DNA of 64,000 nt, taken from NCBI RefSeq assembly GCF_004664715.2, contig NC_051074.1, positions 15,601,678 to 15,665,677 on the forward strand, given 5' to 3'. Positions 11,322-23,205 of the stretch are shown in pieces; position 1 is the stretch's first letter, and every line of letters starts with the position of its first letter. Source of the DNA: Peromyscus leucopus (lineage: Eukaryota > Chordata > Mammalia > Rodentia > Cricetidae). The notes under the pieces are model-generated. The model saw only the letters and a program-made list of their open reading frames with translations, was not told where the DNA came from and searched no databases. A program made the translations under genes and the position numbers.

Positions 11322-12531
11322 AATGAATGAACAGTCTTATAATAAAAAACAAAACCTGGAGCCAGATATCGGGGTGAAATCTGAAAGATCAGAGAAACAG
11401 AACAAGCCATGGCCAACCACACATCACCAACTCCTAAACTGATATTGTTTCCTCAGACTGAAAGCCTCTGAGTCCTCATCCGAATGGTTCTCGGCTGAAC
11501 TGCTGCTAAAAAGCCTAAAAGCTTAAAAACCCCTAGTTTGCAGTCGTCACACGTTATATACCTTTCTGTTCCCTGCCGTCATTTCCTGGGATTAAAGGCA
11601 TGTGTCTTTCCCAAGCAAGACATGAGATATCAAGTCCTGGGATTAAAGGCGGGGCCCACAGAAATCCACAAAGATAACCCCACAAAAGACTGCTGGCAAT
11701 GGTCGAGAGACAGCAGGGACTGACCTACTCTGGTGATGGGATGGCCAAACACCCTAATAGTTGGGCCAGAAACCCCATCCAAGGACTGAGGAATCTGGAT
11801 GCAGACATCCACGGCTAGGCCCCTGGTGGAGTGCTGCGAGTCTAATTAGCAAGAAAGAGGAGGGTTTATATGAGCGAGAATTGTTAAAACCAAGGTTGGA
11901 TAAAGCACAGGGACAAATAGCCAAATGAATATAAACACATGAACTATGAACCAAAGTCTGAGGGGCCCCCAACTGGATCAGGCCCTCTGAATAGGTGAGA
12001 CAGTTGATTAGCTTGATCTGTTTGGGAGGCATCTAGGCAGTGGTACCAGGTCCTGGGCTCATTGCATGAGTTAGCTGTTTGAAACCTGGGACTTATGCAG
12101 GGACACTTGGCTCAATCTGGGAGGAGGGGACTGGACCTGCCTGGACTGAGTCTACCAGGTTGATCTCAGTCCTCAGGGGAGGCTTTGCCCTGCAGGGGGT
12201 GGGAATGGGGGGTGGGCTGGGGGAAAGGGGAGGGGGTAGGAAGGGGGAGAACAAGGGAATCTGTGGCTGATACATAGAACTGAATGGTATTGTAAAATAA
12301 AATAAAAGGAAAAAAAAAAAGGCGAGTGCCACCATGCCTAGCTCTGTTTCCTTTGTGGCCTTGAACTCACAGAGATCCAGATGACTCTCTGCTTCTTGAA
12401 TGCTAGGATTAAAGGCTTGTGTGCCACCACTTTCTAGTCTCTATGTGTAATCTAGTGGCTGTTCTGTTCTCTGACCCCAGATAAGTTTTATTAGGGTACA
12501 CAATATATTGGGGACACAATATATCACCACA
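11322..12531 (-). mobile_element. LTR of family E (contains B1-like blocks), split by L1
   Basis: The minus strand starts 'tgtggtgatatattgtgtcc' at 12531, has 'ggggtcagagaacagaacag' and two B1-like 'ctttaatcc' blocks, and ends near 11322. It matches the copy at 15759-16234 along its length. A young L1 (11652-12317) interrupts it between the two B1-like blocks. No internal retroviral region is present. Confidence 0.8.
11645..12324 (+). mobile_element. Young 5'-truncated L1 3' end
   Basis: It spans an ORF2/3' UTR segment from 'gggcccacagaaatcc' to 'ggtattgtaaaataaaat' plus an A-tail, ending at about 12317. The sequence is nearly identical to 50046-50588 (+) and to the antisense element at 20456. 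The 3' UTR carries a G-rich tract at 12186-12248. The direct repeat 'aaaggcg' (11645-11651 and 12318-12324) marks the insertion into the family E LTR. Confidence 0.92.
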
Positions 12532-12642
12532 TATAATTGCCTTATTTCCCCCTTCCATTTTCTCCCTTCAATCCCTCTCATACATTCCTCCTTGCTGTCT
12601 TTAAAATTCGTGAATTTATGACATTCTTTTTATTAATTGTTG

Positions 12643-12699
<57 letters not shown>

Positions 12700-13560
12700 C
12701 TGTTTATCTGTATAATGTTACTTGTATGTATGTTTTCAGAGCTGACCATTTGGTATTAGATAACCAATTGGTGTTTTCTTCCCTGGGGAAGATTATTTAT
12801 TCTTTCCTCAGCATTCTTTAGTTGGTTGTATAGTTGACATTCATGGTATAGGGTTGAGGCCTAATGTACTCTTTTCAGTTCAAGGAAGCCAAAACCACAA
12901 CAAATCAAAATGTACAGTTGTGGAGCCCAGTCCCAACAGACAACATCTGTATTAAAAATCTCTCATTCTCAGGGATCATTTCACAAGTGTGGGTAGAAAG
13001 GTTGGAAGAGTTAGAGTGAAATGAAGTTTGCTGTGAGATTGTGCCTCCTAGAAATGTCAGAAACTCCACTAATAAAGTGTTACCCACAGGTTGCCCAACC
13101 ATGAGCTGCTTAAGGGCAATAACCATAGTCAGACTGCCTTCTTAAAACAAACTGGCTCTCCCTTTCCTAGCAGCTACCCAGTACCACTGGCTCCCCAGCT
13201 GTGGGTGAGGCTTTTTGCCCACCTTCTCTCTCCATGCTATAATTTGCTCTAGCTTAAGGTTGTGAAGGCCTTGTTGATACTGTCACAAGTTCTCTGAGTT
13301 CATAACTGTCCTATGTGTCTAGAACACTCTCACCTTGTAGTCATCCATTGCCTCTGTCTCTTTCATTTTTCCAACCTCTCTTCCAAGATCACCCTTGTAA
13401 GGAATGTCCAATTTAGTACTGAGTTTTCCAGTCTTAATTTTTTTATACATTGACCAGTTGCTATTATTTTGAGAGCTCTTGGGGTTTTCAGCAGTGTGGC
13501 CTCTCTGCAGGAAGCAGCTGACTGGAGGCATAACTATGAATATTTCCTTGGTACTCTGAT
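12532..13560 (-). mobile_element. Old L1 3' end, antisense
   Basis: Starts with the C/T-rich complement of the L1 tail, then 'cagagctgaccatttggtat', 'aaccaattggtg' and 'ggttgaggcctaatg'. Further right are 'ccatgctataatttgctcta' and 'tttcagcagtgtggcctctc', consistent with an antisense Lx-type 3' UTR. Two L1 subtypes may be joined near 12880-13130. It contains a (TA)n repeat. Confidence 0.7.
12644..12696. repeat. (TA)n microsatellite
   Basis: 53 bp of TA, within the antisense L1 tail at the same place as in other L1 copies of this window (49731). Confidence 0.95.
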
Positions 13561-13812
13561 GCTGTCTGTCATGAGGTTAAAAACAAAACAAAATAAACAA
13601 GCAAAAAATAAAAACCTCTTATGAGCCATGCTCATACCATCAGGATGCTCACATGCTCACATACATGAGGCCAAAGAAATACAGATTAAACACTCCAAAA
13701 CCCTGAGCCAAAATAAATACCTTTTCTTTAGGTTTGTTTCTGTCAAACACTTGGTTATAGCTACACAAATATAACTATTAAATGTGACCAGCTCTTTCCA
13801 CCAGATATAACA

Positions 13813-13849
<37 letters not shown>

Positions 13850-14482
13850 ACACACACACACAGAGGCACACACTCACCATTTTCACCCATATTCCTAATT
13901 CAATCTTCCTTGTATAAGCATTGCTCAGCTTCCAACTTTCTTATCTTACAGTCTGATTGAATAATAAAAAAAAATTCAAAATGAATAAATTGACTGAAAT
14001 GACTAAGTGCCTTGCAAATTGTTTATCCTTGTGTTCACTGATACATTCTATGTCCTAGGACAATGCGGCACACAGTGGACACTGAATGTTGAATGGATGA
14101 CACCTTATTTCTGTTTACCAGCCATACTAAGACTATGAAAAGTTGCATTATCATAATAAGAACAAGCTGTGTGACTGATATTGCCCCTCAATGTGAACAA
14201 AACCCTCAGGATCCGTCTCTGACACTGGTTTACTCTCCTGACCTTCTTTGCATCACATGCTACTTCAGCACATGGAAGCAATTGGGACAGATAAAAGCTA
14301 AGACCGTTTTAGATCAAAGTTTTTCATGAATCTGTTACTCACTTCTGAGACTTTCATCCTACCAGCAAGTCACTCTTACTAACAATAATTAACCAATTCC
14401 AAGCTGCCACAATATAATTGTTGCTACAATCTCTGCTTTGTGTGTCTGCTTCTGTACTGATTTTATTAAACCTAATGTGAGA
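13561..14482. other. Unique DNA with a (CA)n microsatellite
   Basis: A (CA)n run lies at 13811-13862 with one CATA interruption. No gene or other repeat recognised. Confidence 0.6.
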
Positions 14483-15438
14483 ACACAAAATTTCTAGGAT
14501 CCTCCTTGTTAGCTAGCTTCCATGGAGCTGTGGGTTGTAGTGTGGTTATCCTTTGCTTTACATCTAGTATCCACTTAGGAGGGAGTACATACTAAGTTTG
14601 TCCTTCTGAGTCTGGGTTACCTCACTTAGGATGGTATTTTTTGGTTCCATCCATTTGCCGGCAAATTTCATGATATCATTTTTTTTTTTTTTTTACTGCT
14701 AATTAGTACTCTATTGTGTATATGTGGATTGCTCTGGGAAAAAGAAATAGATGAGATCTCCTGAATAAACTGGCGATGAGGGGAGGGCAATAGAGGGAAG
14801 GGGCTGGGGGATGAGAACATAAGGAAACAGGAGAGTGGAGCTGGAACAGGGACGGAGTGGGAGAGCAATGAAATTGATAGAGGGAGACATCATGGGGATA
14901 GGAAGAAATCTGGTACCAGGGAAGTTCCTCAGAAACTACACGGGTGAACCCAACTTAGACTACTAGCAATAGTGGAGACTGTGCCTGAGCTGGCTTACCC
15001 CAGTAATCAAATTGGTGAATACCCTAACTGTCATCATAGAGCCTTCATCCAGGAACTGATGGAATCAGATGCAGAGATCCACAGCCAAGCATGAGGCCAA
15101 GCTCCAGGAGTTCAGTCGAAGAGAGGGAAGAGGGATTCTATCAGCAAGGGGCATCAAAATCATAACGAAACCTACAGAGACAACCAAACCAAGCTAGTGA
15201 GAACTCATGAACTTTAGATCAACACCTGTGGAGCCTCCATGGGATTGTACCAACCACTCTGCATAGTGAGACAGTTGTGTAGCTTGGTCTGTTTAAAGGG
15301 GCCTTGGCATTAGGATTGGAATCTATCCCTGGTACATGAGTTGGCTTTTTTGGAGCTAGGAGGGGGAGCAGCAGGAGGAAAGAAAGGGGCATCTGTAGTT
15401 GGTATGTAAAGTGAATGAAAAAAAAGAATACAAAATTC
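14483..15438 (+). mobile_element. 5'-inverted L1 insertion
   Basis: 14494-14726 is the antisense ORF2 3' end ('ttacctcacttaggatggta', 'gcaaatttcatgatatcat'). At about 14727 orientation flips, and 14727-15427 is sense L1 3' UTR ending 'ggtatgtaaagtgaatg' plus A-tail. Near-identical direct repeats 'acaaaattt'/'acaaaattc' (14485-14493 and 15430-15438) flank the whole. This is the pattern left by twin priming. Confidence 0.85.
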
Positions 15439-15758
15439 ATCAGTATTTTATTGGTATTTTGTTTGTCAGCTAATTCTTTACTTATTGTAAAGGGTTTCAA
15501 ATGTGTATTCAATAAAAAATGCTCACAGCCACCTCTTTACTGTGTCCCCTCCACCCCACTAAGCCTAATCAGTGTTGACCATAAGTGGACAGCCTAGTTT
15601 CTAGTGGATAATGTTTTAATTTATATATATTCCTTTAGGCAGTATTTGTGTTTTGTTTAATTATATTATAATTAAAATTTCAAGAAATTAGTTATCCATG
15701 CTCTGAATTTTGTATATTATTTATTACCTGTAGCTCAATTCCTTTATGACCTCTTTGT
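15439..15758. other. Unique AT-rich DNA
   Basis: No repeat or gene recognised. Confidence 0.5.
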
Positions 15759-16234
15759 TGCATGAATCTTCAAAGGTTTTATTAATAAAAACAAACCCAG
15801 AAGCCAAGGTATTGGCATGAATGCTGAAAGATCAGAACAAGCCACAGCTAACCTCACTTTGTCAATTCCTCAGCTTATCCTGTTTCCTCAAACTGGAAGC
15901 CTCTGTGTCCTCATCTGAATGGATGTCAGCTGAATTCTGCTAAAAGCCTAAAAGCCTAACAAACTTAGTTCCTGGTCCTCTTGCCTTATATACCTTTCTG
16001 CTCCCTGATAGCACTTCCTGGGATACAAAACATGTGTCACCATGCCTGGCTGTTTCCAGTGTGGCTTGGAACTCACAGCGATCCGGATGGATCTCTGCCT
16101 CCAGAATGCTAGGATTAAACATGTGTGTGCCACCATTTTCTGGCCTCTATATCTGTCTAGTGGCTGTTCTGTTCTCTGACTCCAGGTAAGTTTACTAGAG
16201 TGCTTAATATATTGGGGGATACAATATTACCACA
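15759..16234 (-). mobile_element. Solo LTR of family E (contains B1-like blocks)
   Basis: The minus strand runs from 'tgtggtaatattgtatcccc' at 16234 to about 15759. Shared markers with the 11322 copy are 'gctgttctgttctctgac', 'gccttatatacctttctg', 'gcttatcctgtttcctcaaa' and 'ctgaaagatcag'. It contains two blocks resembling B1 ('aggattaaacatgtgtgtgc' and 'tcctgggatacaaaacatgt'). 'ttatata' on either strand may mark the promoter. Confidence 0.8.
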
Positions 16235-19200
16235 CTTCTTTCATTGACAAATAATGATTTCTGAGTGCACTCTAGTTGCAGAATTAAGTGTACATAATTC
16301 AGATAATAAAGAAGGTTTTGTATTTTACAAACTAAGGGATTTTTTCTTTTCATTTATTTGATCACATGGTATGATTGAAACTTATATATCTCCCATACAT
16401 TTGATTATTTTTATCTGTAGCTCAATTATATATTGATGCTTCAACTAGATGTTTCTCACATTCTATTATTTATAATGACCTACATGGATATTTTCTGATA
16501 GACTCATACCATTTTCCAAGTTATTATGTTCGTTATAGCCTGACAATGTTCCTCTAAAATAGTGTGAGTATTAATACACATATACTTCTTTATTAGAATA
16601 TATTAATTGCTATTACTAAAACAGTACATTTCTCCAAACCTTAAGTAGCAAAATTGAAATAGTACAGATTGAAGTAGGTAAATGAACTGGAATGCATGCT
16701 TTATTTTTATATAGTTATAAAGCCTAAATTGTAGTATTGCAAAATAAAATTAAAAAAATAAAGCCTAAATTGTACCTATTGATGTAATTAATGCAGTCCT
16801 CAAAGTATGCCAATATTTTGAGCATTAAACAAAACTTCCCAATTTTATTATCTTTCAGAAATCTGTAGGGTAGGAAATACTTTTAAAAATATTATAATTT
16901 TAATAATATGCACTTGCTTTTCTCTATAGGTCCCAGTGTTTGTTGGTTTTCCTCCAAGTTTTGGGAAGATATTATGCTGAATCATCTATCCTTTTCTGCT
17001 TTTCACAGCACATTCTTTTTTTTCTGAAAAGACAACTGAGGTTAAAGAACATTGTTAACTTATGCTAGTACTTACATGCCTTTGGTTATAAGAAACCGTT
17101 ATATGTATATGGTACACATTATGCATTCCAAAATTCACACATAGCAGTTTTTCAAATAATAACATAAGAGCTTCTTTCTTTTATCTCAAAAGAAAGCTCC
17201 CTTTCCTCAGGGAAATGGAACCAACTCAAAGACCTCCATATGTGCATTTGTAGCATAGACAGTTCTTACCACATGTGTTAAAAAGACCACTGCTCCAAGT
17301 TGATTACAGCTTTAACTCTGAATTTCCTGCCCTTTGCCAATTTTGACTAGGTTCTTCATGTTACCATGAACTGAATGCAACTCATTGAATTATGTGCTGA
17401 AGATGATACTTTAAAATAAGTGGACAGTGATTATTCACTCATGCTGCATTTATTAAGGTTGCATTAGTCATCATGCCGCTATTTGCAATTCATATGTTAT
17501 ATGATCAACTGTACTCTTAATCAATTTGTAGAAAAACTATATTCTGTAAGGCAAAGGGGCATTTTCTGAGTATGCCAGGACACATTTTAGTATTACATTA
17601 GCTTACTATGATAAGATGTTGGCTACACACTAATAAATAATATATGTAATTCCTAGAGCCAATGTTCTTTAAACTTGAATAGAAAGAGATTCACATCACA
17701 TAAATGAGAAAAATAGATACTAATACTCACCTATGATCATTTTCTTTTTCTAATTATTTTAAGGTTGACAGTTGCTCCAAAAGTTTACTCATGAGATGTT
17801 AGGTCAATTCTAAATAAAAACAACAACAAACTGCTAAGTGAAATGTATCGGTTTGCAAAAGGAAGTTAAGTTGAAGTAAAGGCAACCTATACAGATACAA
17901 CTTTTATGAGAATTTGCTAATACCTATAATATCAGAAACCACCAAATAATGTAAATATATGCATGTTTCTCACAGCAAATAATCCTCAGCTTTGGTAATT
18001 GATCCTTGTTTGAATTCAGAGTGTTTCTTCTACCATAGCATCCATATAAAGGGAGTTTTAAAATCAACCATGAATGAATTGATTTGAATTGCATTGGCAT
18101 TGGATTCTCATGTAGAAATTCAAGAGGTGGACTTGAAAGCAATTGCAACCCAGAGATTGTTTTCTGCGAAGATCCTTTGAATTATGCATAAAGGCATTTG
18201 GTTTCTGCAGTTTGAAGTTTATAATTCAGATAGCTATTTAAATATTAATGAGTTGTTTGAGAAGTTTTACCAAATGGATAATGACCAGTCAGAACAACTA
18301 GTAAGGAAGTATATAGAGTAGCTAAGCATTTTCAATTTAATATTTTCTCTTTGGAATGTTCCATAATGTTTACTATATTATAGGGTTTGATTAGTACATG
18401 GAATACTACTCAAAATCATTCTGGGGTATTTTGAATGTCATATATAAGCTGAGTGAAATGTTCTTCCCAGAAATAATTTGGTTCATGCAAAAATTTTGGA
18501 TATGCTTGGAAACTGATTCATGTAAATGAAGATTACAAACTGAAACAGTAATATACTTGACATTAATAACTTATGAGGTATCTAAAATACACTAAATAAG
18601 AAATAAAATAAAAGGAAAAGTAAAGGCTTCCACTGTTTGATGGTCACACTGGCTACATCTTCCCAACCTAAAAGGAATGACAGGATGGTTTTGTTTTATA
18701 GCAGATAAAATATTTACCTACATCATTAAACAATGGATGCCTAATGCTCATTCTTGTGGGCTATGAAATTCAATAATTTAAGAAATATTGGAAGTTCTGA
18801 TTGTTGATAAAATAATGATTTGTAAGAGTGTTTGCCATTGAAGGACTATGATTCTATACATGTTCAACTGGAAATTTCAAAGTTACATGATTAATTATAA
18901 GCCAGCAGTTGAGGAAATCTAAGAAACTGTGAGATTCATAGCACAAATATTTATCAAAACAGGATCATCTAAAACATTTTCTTAATAAGATCTGGGATGT
19001 TCTTATTTTTAAAAAAAAATTTAAAGGTCTAAAGATGAAAAAAATAATTTAAGAACTTGTCAAAGGTAGCTAAGTACTCAGTATGTCAAGGTAATAGGTT
19101 TTAAACACATACTTTAAAAAAACCCACTAATACAACTACAATATTTATGGATTCTTCTTAGCCCTGAAAAAGGAAAATTGCAAAACCTTACCCAGCATAA

Positions 19201-19240
19201 TTCCTTTTATAGGCAAGAACATTATGAAGTTCTCTGACTC
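16235..19240. other. 3-kb unique AT-rich spacer
   Basis: No interspersed repeat, exon-like open frame or RNA gene recognised across this stretch. Base composition is uniformly AT-rich. It could be intronic or intergenic. Confidence 0.6.
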
Positions 19241-19814
19241 CAGGCTTTGATATTTTGAGCAAAAAATGTAAGGTCAGTCAAGATAGAATGAAATGTTCTC
19301 CTGTGCCAATGCATTTGAGGCTACTTTCCACTTTCTCTATCAGGTTCAGTGTAGCTAAATTTATGTTGAGGTCTTTGATCCATTTGGACTTCAGTTTTGT
19401 GCATGGGGATAGATATAGACCCTATGTGCATTCTTTTACATGTTGACATCCAGTTATGCCAGACCTTGAAGAAACAATACTCCTTATGGAAAAAAAAAAT
19501 AAATAAACAAACAAACAAAAAACAACAACAACAAAAAACCCCAAGATATCCAAAACTATCCTATACAATAAAGGAACTTCCAGAGGCAGTACCATCCCTG
19601 ATTTCAAGCTCTACTATGGAGCTATTGTAATAAAAACAGCTTGGTATTTACATAAAAACAGACATGTAGATCAATGGAATTGAATAGAAGACCCTGGCAT
19701 TAATTCAAACACCTATGAATACCTGACTTTTGACAAAGAAGCTGAACTTACACAATTGAAAAAAAGAAAGCCTCATTCACAAATGATGATGGCATAACTG
19801 GATGTTGACATGCA
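19241..19814. mobile_element. Old L1 ORF2 fragments in inverted order
   Basis: 19241-19465 is antisense ORF2 ('ttatgttgaggtctttgatc', 'atttggacttcagttttgtg'). After an A/CAA-rich join, 19530-19814 is sense ORF2 ('aggaacttccagaggcagta', 'tcaatggaattgaatagaag'). The two ends overlap: 19439-19461 is an inverted copy of 19790-19812 (21 of 23 bases). An L1 5' inversion explains this. Confidence 0.75.
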
Positions 19815-22540
19815 CGCATTTACTTTTAGGGACCTTATGTTTCACTTCTCTCAGTGTTTTTTTTTTTTTTTTTTTTTATGGCAATTCCATGCTCATTTTT
19901 ATCAGCTATTTATTATATATTTTGAAGTCAATGTCTGCAATTAAGCTCAATGTGTTCTTTTGGCTCAAGTTGGCCCTGTCTGTTCATTAATTAATGTTTG
20001 CAGTTCCATGTAAATTTCAGTATTGCTTTCTTTAGTGCTATAGAAATCCTTTGATTTTTTTTTTTTTTGGCATGGATTGCAATGGGTAAAACTGACATTA
20101 ACAATATCAATATTTTCAATACTTAATTAAGTATGGGATATCATTTTATATTTTGTTTTCTCTTCAATTCTTTCATTAGTGCTTTATAATTTTACTTGTA
20201 CATATCAGCTGCTTTTTATCAATATTTGCTAATGGTTGTTATATTTTGGGTTGCTCTTGTGAAAGGGATTGTTTATTCTTTAGATAATTGACTATTGGAA
20301 TATAGCAATGATACTTATTTTGGTATTGACTTTATATTCTGCACCAACACAGAATATCTTCAACAGTTTCATTATTTCAGTTTTTCTATTTTTGAGTTTG
20401 GGTCATCTTCAACAGTGGTAGTTTGAGTTCATTCTTCTTCATTTTTGCACTTCTTTTTTTTTTCTTTTATTTATTTATTTATTTTACAATACTATTCAGT
20501 TCTACATAATAGCCACAGATTCCCTTGTTCTCTCCCTTCCTGCCCCCCCTCCCCTTCCCCCCAGCCCACCCCCCATTCCCACCGCCTCCAGATCAAGGTC
20601 TCCCCTGAGGACTGGGATCAACCTGATAGACTCAGTCCAGGCAGGTCCAGTTCCCTCCTCCCAGATTGAGCCAAGCGTCCCTGCATAAGTCCCAGGTTTC
20701 AAACAGCTAACTCATGCAACGAGCCCAGGACCTGATACCACTGCCTAAATGTCTCCCAAACAGATCAAGCCAATCGACTGTCTCACCTATTCAGAGGGCC
20801 TGATCCAGTTGGAGGCCCCTCAGCCTTTGGTTCATAGTTCATGTGTTTTCATTCATTTGGTTATTTGTCCCTGTGCTTTATCCAACCTTGGTTTCAACAA
20901 TTCTCGCTCATATAGACCCTCCTCTTTCTCACTAATTAGACTCCCAGTGCTCCACCAGGGGCCTAGCCATGGATGTCTGCATCCAGATTCTTCAGTCCTT
21001 GGATGGGGTTTCTGGCCCAACTATTAGGGTGTTTGGCCATCCCATCACCAGAGTAGGTCAGTCCCGGCTGTCTCTCGACCATTGCCATCAGTCTATTGTG
21101 GGGGTATCTTTGTGGATTTCTGTGCGCCTCTTTAGCTCTTTGTTTCTTCCTTTTCTCATGTGGGCTTCATTTACCATAGTCTCCTATTCCTTGTTCTCCC
21201 TCTCTTTTCTTGATCCAGCTAGGATCTCCCGCTCTCTTTCCCTCGACCCTCGCCATTCATTGCTCCCACTCATGTCCAGGCTGTTCATGTAGATCTCATC
21301 CATTTCTCCGTGTCTTTCTTGGGGTCCCGTTTTCCAGGTAGCCTTACTGGTGATGTGAGTAGCAGTCCAGTCATCCTTGTTCCACATCTAGCATCTTCCT
21401 ATGAGTGAGTACATACCATATTTTTCTTTCTGAGTCGGGGTTACCTCACTCAGGATGATATTTTTCTAGATCCATCCATTTGCCTACAAACCTCATGATG
21501 TCATTGTTTTTCTCTGCTGAGTAGTATTCCTTTGTGTATATGTGCCCCAAATTATTTATCCATTCTTCAGTTGAAGGGCATCTAGGTTGTTTCTAGGTTT
21601 TGGCTATTACAAACAATGCTGATATGAACATAGCTGAGCAAGTGCTCTTGAGGTATGATTGAGCATTTCTTGGGTATATGCCCAGGAGTGGTATAGCTGG
21701 ATCTTGGGGGAGATCGATTCCCAATTTTCTAAGAAAGCGCCATATTGATTTCAGGAGATCACTTCCTAAATATAACACCAGTAGCACAGACACTGCGACA
21801 AACAATCAATCAATGGGACCTCTTGAAACTGAGAAGCTTTTGTAGAGCAGAGGATATGGTCAACAAGGCAAAGTGACAGCCTACAGAATGGGAAAAGATC
21901 TTCACCAACCCCACATCTGACAGAGGACTGATATCCAGAATATATAAGGAACTCAAGAAATTAGACATCAAAACGACCAACAGTCCAATTAAGAAATGGG
22001 CTTTAGAACTAAACAGAGAATTCTCAACAGAGGAAACTCAAATGGCTGAAAGACATTTAAGGAATTACTCAACATCCCTAATCATCAGGGAAATGCAAAT
22101 CAAAACAACTCTGAGATACCACCTTACGCCTGTCAGAGTGGCTAAGATCAAAAACACTGAAGACACTTTATGCTGGAGAGGATGTGGAACTAGGGGAACT
22201 CTCCTCCACTGCTGGTGGGAATGCAAGCTTGTACAACCACTTTGGAAATCAACATTTTTGCACTTCTTGTTTCTTTCCTGCCTCATTGTTCAGTCTAGGC
22301 TTCTTAGTAGTGGGCTGAATAATAATGATAAACTTCTCATCAGTGAATTCTTGTTATTTTCCCTGGCTTTACACAGAAAGCTTTCCGATTTTCTCCATTT
22401 AGAGTAATGTTAATGAATGGAATGTTATAAATGCTTTTTTATTATGCTGAATACTTTATATCTTTTCTATCAAATTTGTTCACTGTGTTTATCATGAAGT
22501 GATGCTAAGTTAATCCAATTGCATTATTAATTATATCAAA
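19815..22540 (-). mobile_element. Ancient antisense L1 ORF2 region
   Basis: Degraded ORF2 complement, for example 'gttccatgtaaatttcagta' and 'gggttgctcttgtgaaaggg'. It resumes after the young L1 with 'ctcattgttcagtctaggct' and 'ggctttacacagaaagcttt'. T-runs and AT expansions are frequent. It is the host of the insertion at 20456-22252. Extent is approximate. Confidence 0.65.
20440..22268 (-). mobile_element. Young 5'-inverted L1 with perfect target duplication
   Basis: 20456-21752 is an antisense L1 3' end (tail complement, G-rich 3' UTR complement, ORF2 end). From about 21753 to 22252 the orientation flips to sense ORF2 ('gaagcttttgtagagcagag', 'gggaatgcaagcttgtacaa'). A perfect 16-bp repeat, 'catttttgcacttctt', lies at 20440-20455 and 22253-22268. 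Twin priming is the accepted cause. ORF2 is open only in pieces and is not functional. Confidence 0.95.
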
Positions 22541-22542
22541 AA

Positions 22543-22625
22543 TTGATTTTATAGATCAGGCTGGCTTGTGAGTGTGTTTGTGTGAAACTGTGTTGATTGT
22601 GTATTAATTTTGATCTATGATCAAA
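22543..22625 (+). repeat. Fragment of an ancient interspersed repeat
   Basis: 'gatcaggctggcttgtgagt' and 'gttgattgtgtattaatt' match the start of the longer copy at 24000. Only the first 80 bp is present. It is probably LTR-derived (MaLR-like), but the family is not certain. Confidence 0.55.
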
Positions 22626-22959
22626 CACTCAACATAGTATTGTTTTATTGAAACAATATAGCATTTCACATTATTAATTTGCCTTCATTGAATTATCCTT
22701 ATGTCTCTTGAATAAACACAGTTTTATAATGGTAAATAATCAAAACTGTTGAATCTAGTTACCTCATATTTTGCTGAATATATTCTTCAAGACTATTAGC
22801 AATAGGTTTTTCTTTTATCGTCCATTGATTTTGATACTGGCTTAAAGTTGACCCTATAAAATAGATTGGAAGAATTCTTTCCTCTTAAATTTCTGGGGAT
22901 AACTTAGGTAGAACCAGTTTTAGTTAGTTTTTTTTTTAATGATTTCTTTATTGTATTAT

Positions 22960-22988
22960 CATTATTATTATTATTATTATTATTAATG

Positions 22989-23069
<81 letters not shown>
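22960..23069. repeat. Compound microsatellite (ATT)n(CT)n(GT)n
   Basis: ATT units at 22960-22985, CT at 22991-23028 and GT at 23029-23069. Adjacent repeats of this form are likely length-polymorphic. Confidence 0.95.
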
Positions 23070-23071
<2 letters not shown>

Positions 23072-23205
23072 TGTATTGGCATGTTTGACCTTGTGGAGTT
23101 ACTTATCTCCTTCTACATTCACACGGTTGCTGGAGATTTAATTCAGGTAGCCAGACTTGCACAGCAAACATCCTCATGTTTACAGCCAACTTTCTGACTC
23201 CTGTT
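23070..23205 (-). repeat. Degenerate B3/B2-type SINE
   Basis: Antisense phrases 'ttgctggagatttaattcag' and 'gccagacttgcacagcaaac' correspond to the tRNA-derived B2/B3 body. The GT microsatellite to its left corresponds to the SINE 3' tail, a usual arrangement. Confidence 0.55.

Noticed and set aside
12093..12335. Proline-rich minus-strand frame
   Set aside because: It is the complement of the G-rich L1 3' UTR; an equivalent frame is at 50322-50591 in another copy.
20749..21292. Overlapping frames of 92 and 107 codons
   Set aside because: They are the complement of L1 3' UTR; the same peptide pattern recurs at 11754-12032 and 49996-50325 because these are copies of the same repeat.
22042..22407. 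121-codon plus-strand frame with ORF2-like residues
   Set aside because: It is the inverted 5' piece of the young L1 (ORF2 C-terminal part) running through the target duplication into flanking DNA, so it is not a gene.
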